A DNA stretch of 64,000 nt, taken from assembly GCA_963696325.1 (NCBI GenBank), contig CAVOJV010000067.1, positions 1 through 64,000 of the forward strand. Reading direction: 5' to 3'. Of this stretch, positions 1-8,019 are shown piece after piece. Below the pieces are notes generated by a model. The model was given only the letters and a program-made list of their open reading frames with translations. It was not told the DNA's origin and did not search any database. Each line of letters starts with the position of its first letter. Position 1 is the stretch's first letter. The translations under genes were made by a program, and so were the position numbers. Source of the stretch: CAVOJV01 sp963696325. Lineage in GTDB: Bacteria > Pseudomonadota > Gammaproteobacteria > Competibacterales > Competibacteraceae.

Positions 1-222
1 GGTGAACTCAAAGGTCGCTGGAGTGGTCTGCGGCTTGATCTCGACCACGGTGACCGGAGTGGTGGGAGGGGCTTGGCCTGCTGACGGCTGGGATTGGGCG
101 ATCGCCGGAGTAAATGGCAATCCGGTGGCGACAGAAATCGCGAACACCCGCCCGAAAAATCTCGAACGAGGCGCTGATACAGCGCGAAATATAGCGATGA
201 GGAAAGAATTAAAATTCTTCAC
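1..222 (-). CDS. RND efflux membrane fusion protein, N-terminal part (runs off window)
   Basis: Reading leftward from a GTG at 222, the frame stays open to base 1 (74 codons). A purine-rich ribosome site (AAGAGG) lies about 7 bases before the GTG. The protein starts with a basic, hydrophobic signal-like stretch ending near AIAQ. A Pro/Ala/Gln linker follows, then VTVVEIKPQTTPATFEF, the typical start of the first beta strand of periplasmic adaptor subunits (AcrA/MexA family). Such adaptors link an inner-membrane RND pump to an outer-membrane channel. Only the N terminus is visible, so the family call rests on the leader and this motif. Confidence 0.6.
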   Translation of the reverse strand, partial: MKNFNSFLIAIFRAVSAPRSRFFGRVFAISVATGLPFTPAIAQSQPSAGQAPPTTPVTVVEIKPQTTPATFEFT

Positions 223-304
223 AATTAACCTCTTGAAATTTCATTCCTGATTATTATAAGGAATCACTGTCGAAACCATCGTGACGCGATAATACTTACC
301 CAGC

Positions 305-351
305 TACATGCTTGTACATGAAAAATATACTACCATGCGTCGCGATAGTAG
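305..351. promoter_or_regulatory. possible operator elements upstream of the efflux adaptor gene
   Basis: The spacer between the leftward adaptor gene and the rightward thioesterase gene holds TACATG repeated with a 10-bp period (305-310 and 315-320). An imperfect inverted repeat follows, with arms CTACCAT (330-336) and ATAGTAG (345-351). Repeats of this kind often bind TetR-type repressors of efflux operons, but no such regulator is visible here, so the role is inference. Confidence 0.25.
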
Positions 352-414
352 CGGCGGGACCACACGGCGATTTTTGGCTTAGGCCTAATCCAGCGAGCAA
401 TTTTCTTAAATCTT

Positions 415-909
415 ATGCACATTGAATCGCCCCTTTGCCTTTATACCGGCGTCGTTCCGCCCGAGTGGATCGATTACAACGGCCATATGAATGTTGCCTA
501 TTACGTGCTCGCCTTCGACCACGCCACCGACGCGTTGATCGATTTTCTGGGCATGGATACTGAGTATCGGGAGCGCGCCCAATGCTCGATCTTCGTGCTG
601 GAGACCCATGTCAATTACCAGCGGGAACTCGTAGCGAACGATCCCCTGCGCATTACTACCCAATTGCTCGGTTTTGACAGCAAGCGCATCCATTACTTTC
701 ACCGCATGTACCACGCCCAAAAGGGATACCTGGCAGCCACCACCGAACTCATCGTAATGCATGTGGATCTAAGCCAGCGACACAGCGCTCCCATGCCCCT
801 GTTCGTCCTGGATAAACTCAACGCGATCATGACCCAGCACCTGCAACTGCCACGGCCCCCGCAGTCTGGCCGGGTGATCGGCGTAAGGGCTAAGTCCGCC
901 AACGTTTGA
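415..909 (+). CDS. hot-dog fold acyl-CoA thioesterase family protein
   Basis: A 164-residue protein of the 4-hydroxybenzoyl-CoA thioesterase-like hot-dog family. The segment WIDYNGHMNVAYYV (about residues 18-31) has the usual Asp/Asn-Gly-His-Met-Asn active-site helix start. A central strand region (about 60-110) contains LETHVNYQRE and KGYLAATTE, as in family members that hydrolyse short acyl-CoA or betainyl-CoA esters. Length is normal for the family. It stands alone between the efflux gene and the DUF2333 gene, so its substrate cannot be inferred. No strong ribosome site precedes the ATG. Confidence 0.75.
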   Translation: MHIESPLCLYTGVVPPEWIDYNGHMNVAYYVLAFDHATDALIDFLGMDTEYRERAQCSIFVLETHVNYQRELVANDPLRITTQLLGFDSKRIHYFHRMYHAQKGYLAATTELIVMHVDLSQRHSAPMPLFVLDKLNAIMTQHLQLPRPPQSGRVIGVRAKSANV

Positions 910-970
910 AGAACCAGTGGCTACAGGCAAGAATCGAAAATTGTTTGGTGTTACGCCGGCTATTCGATAG

Positions 971-991
971 GCAAGGGTCTAGGACCCTTGC
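971..991. other. stem-loop downstream of the thioesterase gene
   Basis: A perfect 9-bp inverted repeat (971-979 and 983-991) with a 3-base loop lies 60 bases after the thioesterase stop. No run of T follows, so it may be an mRNA-end hairpin rather than a canonical terminator. Confidence 0.35.
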
Positions 992-1101
992 GAGCAAGGG
1001 ATACCACCAGGTCTTTGGTTATTTACTTGCTCAACCGTCTATCATGCATGACTATTCCAACCCAACGGCACATTCGGCGCACCCCGAAGCAGGAGACTTC
1101 C

Positions 1102-2217
1102 ATGAGTTCCATCAAGACCGTGACGGACAAATCCAAGAGCGGCATCCGCCATTTGCTCAGGCTTTATCACCCTCGGACCTGGCGGGAAAAAGGCATCGTC
1201 TGGTCCATCGGGCTGGGCTTGGCAACTTACCTGGTCGTCACCCTTATCCTCTGGGCCTATTGGGACCAGGAACCGGATCTATTCGATGTGCGCGCCAATG
1301 CCTTGACGATGGCTGGCGGCGAGCAGACCAAGCTGGTCCCCGGCTATGCTACCACCGCCACCGTCATAAGGATAGCCGACACGCTGCTGCACAAGCCGGG
1401 GGGTTATCTGAGCAACGATGTAACGCCACCCGCCATCGTCATGGATAATATGCCAAGCTGGGAATTCGGCGTGGTTATCGAACTGCGCGACACGGTACGA
1501 GCTCTGCGCAACGATTTCAGCCGCGCCCAGACCCAGTCCGCCGAGGACCGGGACTTGATGACGGCGGATGCACGACTCCATTTCGATATGGCCCATTGGA
1601 TACTGCCAGCCACTGAACAGGAATATCAGAAAGCCATCGATGCCCTGAGCCGCTATATGGCGCGCTTGGGAGCCGGCCAACGGGGCGACGCCAAATTCTT
1701 TGCCCGCGGTGATAATTTGAATGCCTATCTGGCGGTTGTCGAAAAGCGGTTGGGCGATATGGCGCAGCGCTTGAGCGCCAATGTTCGCCAACTGCGGGTC
1801 AACACCGAACTCGCCGGCGATCAAAAAGCAGCCTCATCAACAGCCCCGCCCGAAGCAGTGGCCAGTGACCCCTGGCAGGAGATCGATAATGTTTTCCGTG
1901 AGGTCACCGTCAGCACCCCCTGGATGGAGATCGACAACGTGTTCTTCGAGGCACGTGGTTATGTCTGGGCCTTGGTCCATGTCCTCAAGGCCATCGAAGT
2001 CGACTTTCGCGATATGTTGCAGGGTAAGAACGCGCTGCTGCCTCTGCGCCGGATCATCCACAAATTGGAAAACACTCAGCAGGCGGTATGGAGTCCGATG
2101 ATCCTAAACAATACGGGGTTCGGCATGCTCACCAACCATTCCCTGATCATGGCTTCCTATATGTCCCGAGCCAATGCCGCCATCATCGATCTGCGCATTC
2201 TGCTTACCCAGGGCTAG
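1102..2217 (+). CDS. DUF2333 family membrane-anchored protein
   Basis: A 371-residue protein resembling the DUF2333 family of gammaproteobacteria; its function is unknown. An N-terminal basic segment is followed by one transmembrane helix (about residues 33-53, WSIGLGLATYLVVTLILWAY). The large remainder is presumably periplasmic. Conserved-looking family blocks include GGYLSNDVTPP, DNMPSWEFG and LRNDFSRAQTQS. The chosen ATG has AGGAG six bases upstream; the frame stays open further upstream without a comparable signal. Two near-repeated WxEIDNVF segments (about residues 255-285) sit before the C-terminal helices. A PsiE-family gene follows 58 bases downstream, probably in the same transcript. 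Confidence 0.75.
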   Translation: MSSIKTVTDKSKSGIRHLLRLYHPRTWREKGIVWSIGLGLATYLVVTLILWAYWDQEPDLFDVRANALTMAGGEQTKLVPGYATTATVIRIADTLLHKPGGYLSNDVTPPAIVMDNMPSWEFGVVIELRDTVRALRNDFSRAQTQSAEDRDLMTADARLHFDMAHWILPATEQEYQKAIDALSRYMARLGAGQRGDAKFFARGDNLNAYLAVVEKRLGDMAQRLSANVRQLRVNTELAGDQKAASSTAPPEAVASDPWQEIDNVFREVTVSTPWMEIDNVFFEARGYVWALVHVLKAIEVDFRDMLQGKNALLPLRRIIHKLENTQQAVWSPMILNNTGFGMLTNHSLIMASYMSRANAAIIDLRILLTQG

Positions 2218-2275
2218 CAGAGTTAAGCAACCGAAAACCAGGATTTCTCCCCAGCCATACCATGAACGAGACTAC

Positions 2276-2764
2276 ATGAATACCCAGCAAACCCCTCCCA
2301 ATCCTCCCGGGTCCAAAGACCAAGCGCCGGAAGAATTGCGCATCTTCGACAATGAAGAGGCGCTGGTGCGCTGGCTGCACGTCCTCATCCGCTTCAGCAT
2401 GCGCCTGATGGCAATACTGATGACGATGGTGATCATATGGGGCGTCGCCGATGTCGCTTGGGTCATTTACCAGAAGGTAACCGATGAACCACCCTTTGGT
2501 CTGCTCAATGTCAATGACATCCTGGCGACCTTCAGCACCTTCATGGTCGTTCTGATCGCCGTTGAAATCTTCGTCAATATAGTTCTTTACCTACGCGATG
2601 AGGTTCTGCAGGTTAAACTAGTTCTGGCAACGGCCCTCATGGCGATTGCCCGAAAGGTCATTGTCCTGGACTACAAAATTACCGAACCCGAGTATGTTTT
2701 AGCTACCGCCGCCGTTATTTTCTCGCTGAGTATTGGCTACTGGCTGGTGTCGAAAAAGAGCTGA
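2276..2764 (+). CDS. PsiE-family (phosphate-starvation-inducible E-like) membrane protein
   Basis: A 162-residue integral membrane protein with about four hydrophobic segments (roughly residues 38-62, 80-105, 110-125 and 138-155). The overall pattern, FSTFMVVLIAVEIFVNIVLY followed by a conserved ARKVIVLDY loop, is that of the PsiE/DUF family, whose biochemical role is unknown. The ATG at 2276 is chosen because the longer upstream frame overlaps the DUF2333 gene; its ribosome site is weak. It follows DUF2333 closely and is convergent with the response-regulator gene to the right. Confidence 0.7.
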   Translation: MNTQQTPPNPPGSKDQAPEELRIFDNEEALVRWLHVLIRFSMRLMAILMTMVIIWGVADVAWVIYQKVTDEPPFGLLNVNDILATFSTFMVVLIAVEIFVNIVLYLRDEVLQVKLVLATALMAIARKVIVLDYKITEPEYVLATAAVIFSLSIGYWLVSKKS

Positions 2765-2912
2765 CCATTGCTTTTTCAAGTTGCGCCTGCTGCGCGCAAG
2801 CGAGTAATTGGGTTGCGGTTCTGGGTAACCGAAGAAACGCTGTTTATGCTGCTGGAGGTGGGACTGCTGATACTGCTGGCGAGAGGCGAGGCGAGGATTT
2901 TGATCCCGACGG

Positions 2913-4427
2913 CTAATCCGCTGGGAGTTGGTCATCTAATTCGGAGCTTGTCGGGCTGGACTCACGGCGCAAAGTGGCCGCTGTTTCGGCTGTCCCGGCT
3001 GTCCACGCTTGGCGTTTGCGATAGAGGGTGGAGGCGCTGACATCGAGCAAAGCGGCCGCCCTATAAATATTACCTTTACACAAGGCGATGGTTTTCTCAA
3101 TCGCCTCCTGCTCCACCTGTTGCAGGGTACGGAATGGCCGTGTCGGTTTTGCCTGAGGGGTTTCGTCAGGATAATTCTTTAGTGTGACCATGGCTCTAGC
3201 CAGCGGGTTAGACCTCGCAACCCGCTTTAGCGGCGGCAGCATAGCGAACGTAACAAGCTCAACGCTTTTATTTATCATTACGTTGCGCACCACCTTACGC
3301 ACCACGTTTTGGAGTTGGCGGACATTCCCCGGCCATTGGTAATCCAGCAGAATCGCCTGGACCTCCGGCGCAAACCCCTTGAACGCCTTGCCCTCCTCCG
3401 CCGCATAGTCCAGCAGAAACCGCTGCGCAATCGCCAGCACATCCGTGTCCCGCTCCCGCAACGGCGGCAGGTGGATCGGAATCACATGCAACCGGTAGTA
3501 TAGATCCTCGCGGAACCGACCCCGCGCCACCTCCTGCAACGGGTCCCGGTTCGTGGCGCAGAGAAACCGTACATCCACCTTCTCGGTCCGCCCACTCCCC
3601 ACCATCTGAAACGTCCCCGTCTGCACAAACCGCAGCAACTTGGTCTGCAAATCTATCTGCATCTCACAGATCTCGTCCAGAAACAAGGTGCCCCGATCGG
3701 CTAACGCCGCCGCCCCCTTGCGCTCTCCCGTCGCCCCCGTAAACGCCCCCTTGACATGCCCAAAGATCTCACTCTCCATGAGCTCCCGCGGAATCGCCGC
3801 ACAGTTCAGCACCATAAACGGCCCTTCCCGCCGTGGACTGCGCCGGTGAATCATCTCCGCACACACCTCCTTGCCCGTGCCACTCTCCCCGGTGATGAAC
3901 ACCGTCGCCTTGCTCGGCGCCGCACTGTCAATAATCCGGTATACCGCCTGCATCGGCAACGACGCCCCAATAAAATCCCCATAACTAACCTGCGCTTCCT
4001 CCCGCAGCGTCTCCACGATCCGCGTCAGCCGTTGCTTCTCCAACGCGTTGCGCAACGTCACCAGCAACCGGTCCGCCTTGAACGGCTTCACCAGAAAATC
4101 AAACGCCCCCCCGCGCATCGCTTCCACCGCAATGTCTATCGACCCATGCGCCGTGATAATGACCACCGAGGTCGGCAAACCCCGCTTGATCACTTCCCGC
4201 AAAATCTCCATGCCGTTCATGTCCGGCAAATTTAAATCCAGCAAAATCGCATGCGGCAACTCCCGCTCCAACGCCTCCAGCGCCGCCGCCCCCGTCTCTA
4301 CATGCCGCACCTGATACGGCTCCCATCGCAAATAACCCAGGTATACCTCCGCCACCGAAGGACTGTCTTCAATCAATAATACTCGCGCTTTATAAGGCGC
4401 AGTCGCATCCGGTCCTGACATGGACAT
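2913..4427 (-). CDS. NtrC-family sigma-54-dependent response regulator, copy A
   Basis: A 504-residue bacterial enhancer-binding protein. The receiver domain (about 14-128) has acidic residues E20-D21, phospho-acceptor D64 in LLDLNLPD, T93 and K114. The AAA+ sigma-54 interaction domain (about 150-375) has Walker A GESGTGKE (180-187), the GAFTGA loop (227-232) and Walker B TLFLDE. The C-terminal Fis-type helix-turn-helix (about 440-475) contains GNIYRAAALLDVSASTLYRKR, followed by a Ser/Thr-rich tail. Receiver and AAA+ coding DNA (3295-4402) appears identical to copy B, while the linker, HTH and first residues differ. Start may be the ATG at 4427 or 4421. Its targets are unknown; the PAS-REC-Hpt protein upstream is the likely phosphate donor. 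Confidence 0.9.
   Translation of the reverse strand: MSMSGPDATAPYKARVLLIEDSPSVAEVYLGYLRWEPYQVRHVETGAAALEALERELPHAILLDLNLPDMNGMEILREVIKRGLPTSVVIITAHGSIDIAVEAMRGGAFDFLVKPFKADRLLVTLRNALEKQRLTRIVETLREEAQVSYGDFIGASLPMQAVYRIIDSAAPSKATVFITGESGTGKEVCAEMIHRRSPRREGPFMVLNCAAIPRELMESEIFGHVKGAFTGATGERKGAAALADRGTLFLDEICEMQIDLQTKLLRFVQTGTFQMVGSGRTEKVDVRFLCATNRDPLQEVARGRFREDLYYRLHVIPIHLPPLRERDTDVLAIAQRFLLDYAAEEGKAFKGFAPEVQAILLDYQWPGNVRQLQNVVRKVVRNVMINKSVELVTFAMLPPLKRVARSNPLARAMVTLKNYPDETPQAKPTRPFRTLQQVEQEAIEKTIALCKGNIYRAAALLDVSASTLYRKRQAWTAGTAETAATLRRESSPTSSELDDQLPAD
3295..4402. repeat. 1,108-bp direct repeat, unit A (shared receiver + AAA+ coding block)
   Basis: This segment matches 5021-6128 at a constant offset of 1,726 bases. 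The encoded proteins are identical across it, and the overlapping reading frames on the other strand are also identical, so the match is at nucleotide level. Identity begins abruptly at TTACGC (3295) and ends at GGCGCAG (4402). Sequence on both sides differs clearly. Confidence 0.93.
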
Positions 4428-4521
4428 TCCGCATTAAATACCGCTGCTGAAAACTGACGATATGCGCCAAGAGGAAACTGCGCTTGGTAGGCTAAAATGA
4501 ATTTTTTAAGCAGTATTTTTT

Positions 4522-4537
4522 CGCAATTATCGGGCCA
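4522..4537 (-). promoter_or_regulatory. sigma-54-like promoter (-24/-12) for activator copy A
   Basis: On the minus strand this reads TGGCCCGATAATTGCG, against the sigma-54 consensus TGGCACG-N4-TTGCW. The invariant GG and GC doublets are present at correct spacing; the A-to-C change and the final base are the only departures. It lies about 95 bases before the copy A start codon, in an AT-rich spacer. This suggests that copy A is transcribed by sigma-54 polymerase, possibly activated by copy B or by itself. Confidence 0.5.
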
Positions 4538-4644
4538 CAAAGCCTGGGTTTTATTGATTGACCATCCTAAATCGATTAACAAGACCCAATAGTCTGATTT
4601 TATTTGATAAGAATTTGTTTCGTAGGATTTACTGACAAGATTAA

Positions 4645-4671
4645 GGATGGCAAATTTGCAATTTGCCTTCC
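4645..4671 (-). terminator. stem-loop after activator copy B
   Basis: Inverted repeat with 12-base arms (4645-4656 and 4660-4671, one mismatch) and a 3-base loop, 50 bases beyond the copy B stop codon in its direction of transcription. The following TTAATCTTG is only weakly T-rich, so termination efficiency is uncertain. It may separate copy B transcripts from the copy A promoter region. Confidence 0.45.
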
Positions 4672-4722
4672 GTTTTGCAATTGCGCGTCAGTGCAAAGCA
4701 GCCAAAACAACGCAACGCAACC

Positions 4723-6150
4723 CTATTCCTGGTCGGCCCATGCTTGGCGTTTGCGATAGATGGTGGAGGCGCTGATATCCAGCAAAGCGGCCGCCTTGGG
4801 AATATTGCCTTCACACAGGGCAATAGCTTCCTCGATCGCCTCCCGCTCCACCTCCTGCAAGGTACGGACATCCATGGGCGTAGGCATGTGAGACGGGGGG
4901 CCCGCTGCATTATCAATCTCTGCCACAGGTGTCAACGCGGACACCGGCCGCAACGGCCGGTTCAGTGGCGGCGGCAACATAGCGGGCGTAACAAGCTCAG
5001 CGTTATTGAGCACCACGATATTACGCACCACGTTTTGGAGTTGGCGGACATTCCCCGGCCATTGGTAATCCAGCAGAATCGCCTGGACCTCCGGCGCAAA
5101 CCCCTTGAACGCCTTGCCCTCCTCCGCCGCATAGTCCAGCAGAAACCGCTGCGCAATCGCCAGCACATCCGTGTCCCGCTCCCGCAACGGCGGCAGGTGG
5201 ATCGGAATCACATGCAACCGGTAGTATAGATCCTCGCGGAACCGACCCCGCGCCACCTCCTGCAACGGGTCCCGGTTCGTGGCGCAGAGAAACCGTACAT
5301 CCACCTTCTCGGTCCGCCCACTCCCCACCATCTGAAACGTCCCCGTCTGCACAAACCGCAGCAACTTGGTCTGCAAATCTATCTGCATCTCACAGATCTC
5401 GTCCAGAAACAAGGTGCCCCGATCGGCTAACGCCGCCGCCCCCTTGCGCTCTCCCGTCGCCCCCGTAAACGCCCCCTTGACATGCCCAAAGATCTCACTC
5501 TCCATGAGCTCCCGCGGAATCGCCGCACAGTTCAGCACCATAAACGGCCCTTCCCGCCGTGGACTGCGCCGGTGAATCATCTCCGCACACACCTCCTTGC
5601 CCGTGCCACTCTCCCCGGTGATGAACACCGTCGCCTTGCTCGGCGCCGCACTGTCAATAATCCGGTATACCGCCTGCATCGGCAACGACGCCCCAATAAA
5701 ATCCCCATAACTAACCTGCGCTTCCTCCCGCAGCGTCTCCACGATCCGCGTCAGCCGTTGCTTCTCCAACGCGTTGCGCAACGTCACCAGCAACCGGTCC
5801 GCCTTGAACGGCTTCACCAGAAAATCAAACGCCCCCCCGCGCATCGCTTCCACCGCAATGTCTATCGACCCATGCGCCGTGATAATGACCACCGAGGTCG
5901 GCAAACCCCGCTTGATCACTTCCCGCAAAATCTCCATGCCGTTCATGTCCGGCAAATTTAAATCCAGCAAAATCGCATGCGGCAACTCCCGCTCCAACGC
6001 CTCCAGCGCCGCCGCCCCCGTCTCTACATGCCGCACCTGATACGGCTCCCATCGCAAATAACCCAGGTATACCTCCGCCACCGAAGGACTGTCTTCAATC
6101 AATAATACTCGCGCTTTATAAGGCGCAGCAGACTTATCCGGTCCGAGCAT
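4723..6150 (-). CDS. NtrC-family sigma-54-dependent response regulator, copy B
   Basis: A 475-residue enhancer-binding protein with the same receiver (phospho-acceptor D63) and AAA+ domains as copy A. After NVVR (about residue 375) it diverges: NIVVLNNAELVTPAMLPPP, a Pro-rich linker, and a Fis-type HTH with GNIPKAAALLDISASTIYRKR ending in WADQE. It has a shorter tail than copy A. The first ten residues also differ (MLGPDKSAAP). It lies 141 bases downstream of the PAS-REC-Hpt gene on the same strand and is probably cotranscribed with it. Distinct HTHs with identical regulatory domains imply shared input and activation but possibly different enhancers. Confidence 0.9.
   Translation of the reverse strand: MLGPDKSAAPYKARVLLIEDSPSVAEVYLGYLRWEPYQVRHVETGAAALEALERELPHAILLDLNLPDMNGMEILREVIKRGLPTSVVIITAHGSIDIAVEAMRGGAFDFLVKPFKADRLLVTLRNALEKQRLTRIVETLREEAQVSYGDFIGASLPMQAVYRIIDSAAPSKATVFITGESGTGKEVCAEMIHRRSPRREGPFMVLNCAAIPRELMESEIFGHVKGAFTGATGERKGAAALADRGTLFLDEICEMQIDLQTKLLRFVQTGTFQMVGSGRTEKVDVRFLCATNRDPLQEVARGRFREDLYYRLHVIPIHLPPLRERDTDVLAIAQRFLLDYAAEEGKAFKGFAPEVQAILLDYQWPGNVRQLQNVVRNIVVLNNAELVTPAMLPPPLNRPLRPVSALTPVAEIDNAAGPPSHMPTPMDVRTLQEVEREAIEEAIALCEGNIPKAAALLDISASTIYRKRQAWADQE
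5021..6128. repeat. 1,108-bp direct repeat, unit B
   Basis: Partner of 3295-4402 at an offset of 1,726 bases. The block covers codons from just after the start through the end of the AAA+ domain. The sharp borders inside the coding sequence, with clearly diverged flanks, look like recent gene conversion rather than a simple recent whole-gene duplication. Confidence 0.93.
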
Positions 6151-6291
6151 TCGAAGGCTCCTTGGTATGCTGCCAATGATGCGGATTTTGCTTACTACTT
6201 TAAGTTGGATTTGCTGAATGTAAAAGCCAAGCCCACCAGTTTGAACACATAAACCGATTTACCTAACCGGAAAAATCATGCCGGTGCATGA

Positions 6292-7602
6292 TTAGCGTTG
6301 CTGCCCATAGTGATGGGTCAGTATTTCCAGGTCAGGGATCGCAACTTCGTTTATGGATTTCGCCAGAGTCAGCGCCGTTTCCCAGTCACTCTGTTGACAA
6401 GCCTCATCCAGGCGGAGGGCATGTTGGTGTAAGCGCTTGACACCGAAGGTGCCCGCACTGCTCTTCAAGGCATGAGCCTCCCACTTTACGCGCGTCCAGT
6501 CCTCGCTGGCGAGGGCCTCGCCGATATGCCGTAAGCGTTTGTTGGTCTCATTTATAAATAGACTGACTGCCCGATCCAGTAGCGCGGGATCGGTATCCGC
6601 CTCTAATTGACGCAGGATTTCCCAGTCCAGGACAGGACCGGAGCCCGCCTCTGGAAACGGCGTCGCGGCAGGCAGCCAGCGCTCAACGACAGCCAACAGT
6701 TGCGCCTGGTCCAAGGGTTTCGTAAGGCAATCATTCATGCCAACGGCGCTACAGCGCTCGCGGACCTGGGCATGAGAATCGCCGGTGATGGCAATAATTG
6801 GGACACGATTCTGTTGACCTGGCAAGCGGCGTATCTCGGCGGTGGCCTGAAAACCATCCAGCTCCGGCATAGCCACATCCATCAGCACCAGATCGTAGGG
6901 CAGTGCGCGCAAGGCTTGCACTGCTTCCAGACCGTTACTTACGATATCCACCCGGTACCCGGCTTTTTCAAGCATGGCCACCGTCAGGATTTGGTTGACC
7001 TGGCTGTCCTCCGCCAACAAAATGCGCCCACGACGGGCTGGAACTATCTGATGGGTCAGGTTGGAGTGATTTCCCTCGTTCAGATGGCCGCCTTCATTTC
7101 CAGCACAAGCGGGGATCTCCGCGGTAATCGCCAGGAGGGCCTGGCCGGCTTCAACGGCGATCTCGGCCAGGCTGTGCTGTTCACTGCTAAGCGACGTTTC
7201 CAATAACCGGCCGAGGTTACCAAGAATGGTGTCAACGTAGGCGCGGATCTGATGGGAATGGGAAATATCGCGGACGATACCAACGAACAAGCGTTGTTTA
7301 TCAAACTCTATCCTGCTCCCCACAAGCTCCATGGGAAAGGTACTACCGTCCTTGCGTGAGCCAGTCAGTTGGACCCTGCTGACGCGGGTCTGCTGCTCCC
7401 GCAACAGGTTTTGCAGCAAAAAGCTATCCTGCTGCGTTAGCGGAGAGCCTAACAACGCGCGAAAATCACGACCGATGATTTCACTGTGGTCATACCCAAA
7501 CAGGCGCATCGCGGCCAGATTGCATACTTCGACGGTGCCACTGCTGGCAATGGTGATGATGGCCTCGGCTGCCCCGTCAATGATTGCACGTTCCATACGC
7601 AT
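6292..7602 (-). CDS. PAS-receiver-Hpt phosphorelay protein
   Basis: A 436-residue cytoplasmic signalling protein. A PAS domain (about 5-115) contains NLAAMRLFGYDHSEIIG. A helical linker follows (about 118-190). The receiver domain (about 193-310) has E198-D199, D242 in LVLMDVAMPELDG and K295. The Hpt domain (about 328-425) has H377 in AHALKSSAGTFG. No HisKA or HATPase domain is present, so it cannot autophosphorylate in the usual way. Upstream in frame there is a TAG 19 codons before the ATG and no good earlier start. It probably relays phosphate from an unlinked kinase to the two NtrC-type regulators encoded directly downstream. Confidence 0.85.
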   Translation of the reverse strand: MRMERAIIDGAAEAIITIASSGTVEVCNLAAMRLFGYDHSEIIGRDFRALLGSPLTQQDSFLLQNLLREQQTRVSRVQLTGSRKDGSTFPMELVGSRIEFDKQRLFVGIVRDISHSHQIRAYVDTILGNLGRLLETSLSSEQHSLAEIAVEAGQALLAITAEIPACAGNEGGHLNEGNHSNLTHQIVPARRGRILLAEDSQVNQILTVAMLEKAGYRVDIVSNGLEAVQALRALPYDLVLMDVAMPELDGFQATAEIRRLPGQQNRVPIIAITGDSHAQVRERCSAVGMNDCLTKPLDQAQLLAVVERWLPAATPFPEAGSGPVLDWEILRQLEADTDPALLDRAVSLFINETNKRLRHIGEALASEDWTRVKWEAHALKSSAGTFGVKRLHQHALRLDEACQQSDWETALTLAKSINEVAIPDLEILTHHYGQQR

Positions 7603-8019
7603 AATGTCTTGGGTTCGGTACCTGGTACACAGGATAATTTGGACCGCTCCGCGGCGCTTCTAAGCCACCACCTGAAGGTCCACAGAGCGACTGGACCTGT
7701 AATCGAGCTGATGACCGATAACCGCGCCGGTCACCCCGCCGTCCCTGGTCCCAGCATTGGGTGCGCCGGGAAGGATCGTTAGCCCGCGCAGGCATTCAAA
7801 ACCCGCGCTGCGATCAGGGCGATGCCCTGAGTCCTCATAAATGCAGCCTCGTAAAGTCTTTACAAGCAAATAGCATGATTGGGTTACCTATAAAATGATA
7901 ATACTGTATTTTAGCTAAACCTAAGCTGAATCAGAGCATCTACTTGTTTACGTCGGAAACGTTGTTATGCTTATTTGTAATTCAATGGAATGGCTAAAAA
8001 TTACCTTTCGGGACGTATC
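7603..8019. promoter_or_regulatory. divergent spacer between the phosphorelay genes and the gsp operon
   Basis: About 400 bases separate the leftward PAS-REC-Hpt gene from rightward gspC. The part after 7860 is AT-rich. A plausible sigma-70 promoter for gsp is TTGTTT (7944-7949), 16 bp, TATGCT (7966-7971). A leftward 69-codon frame at 7660-7869 ends in a Gly-rich stretch resembling a glycine-zipper protein tail. It lacks a convincing start or domain, so it is not called. Confidence 0.35.

Noticed and set aside
3640..4314. Rightward reading frames across the activator genes, repeated at 5366-6040
   Set aside because: They are antisense shadows of the NtrC-type genes; their identity in both copies only reflects the duplicated DNA.
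7660..7869. Leftward 69-codon frame ending in a Gly-rich, glycine-zipper-like stretch
   Set aside because: No convincing start, ribosome site or full domain; overlaps another frame. It could be a fragment but cannot be supported.
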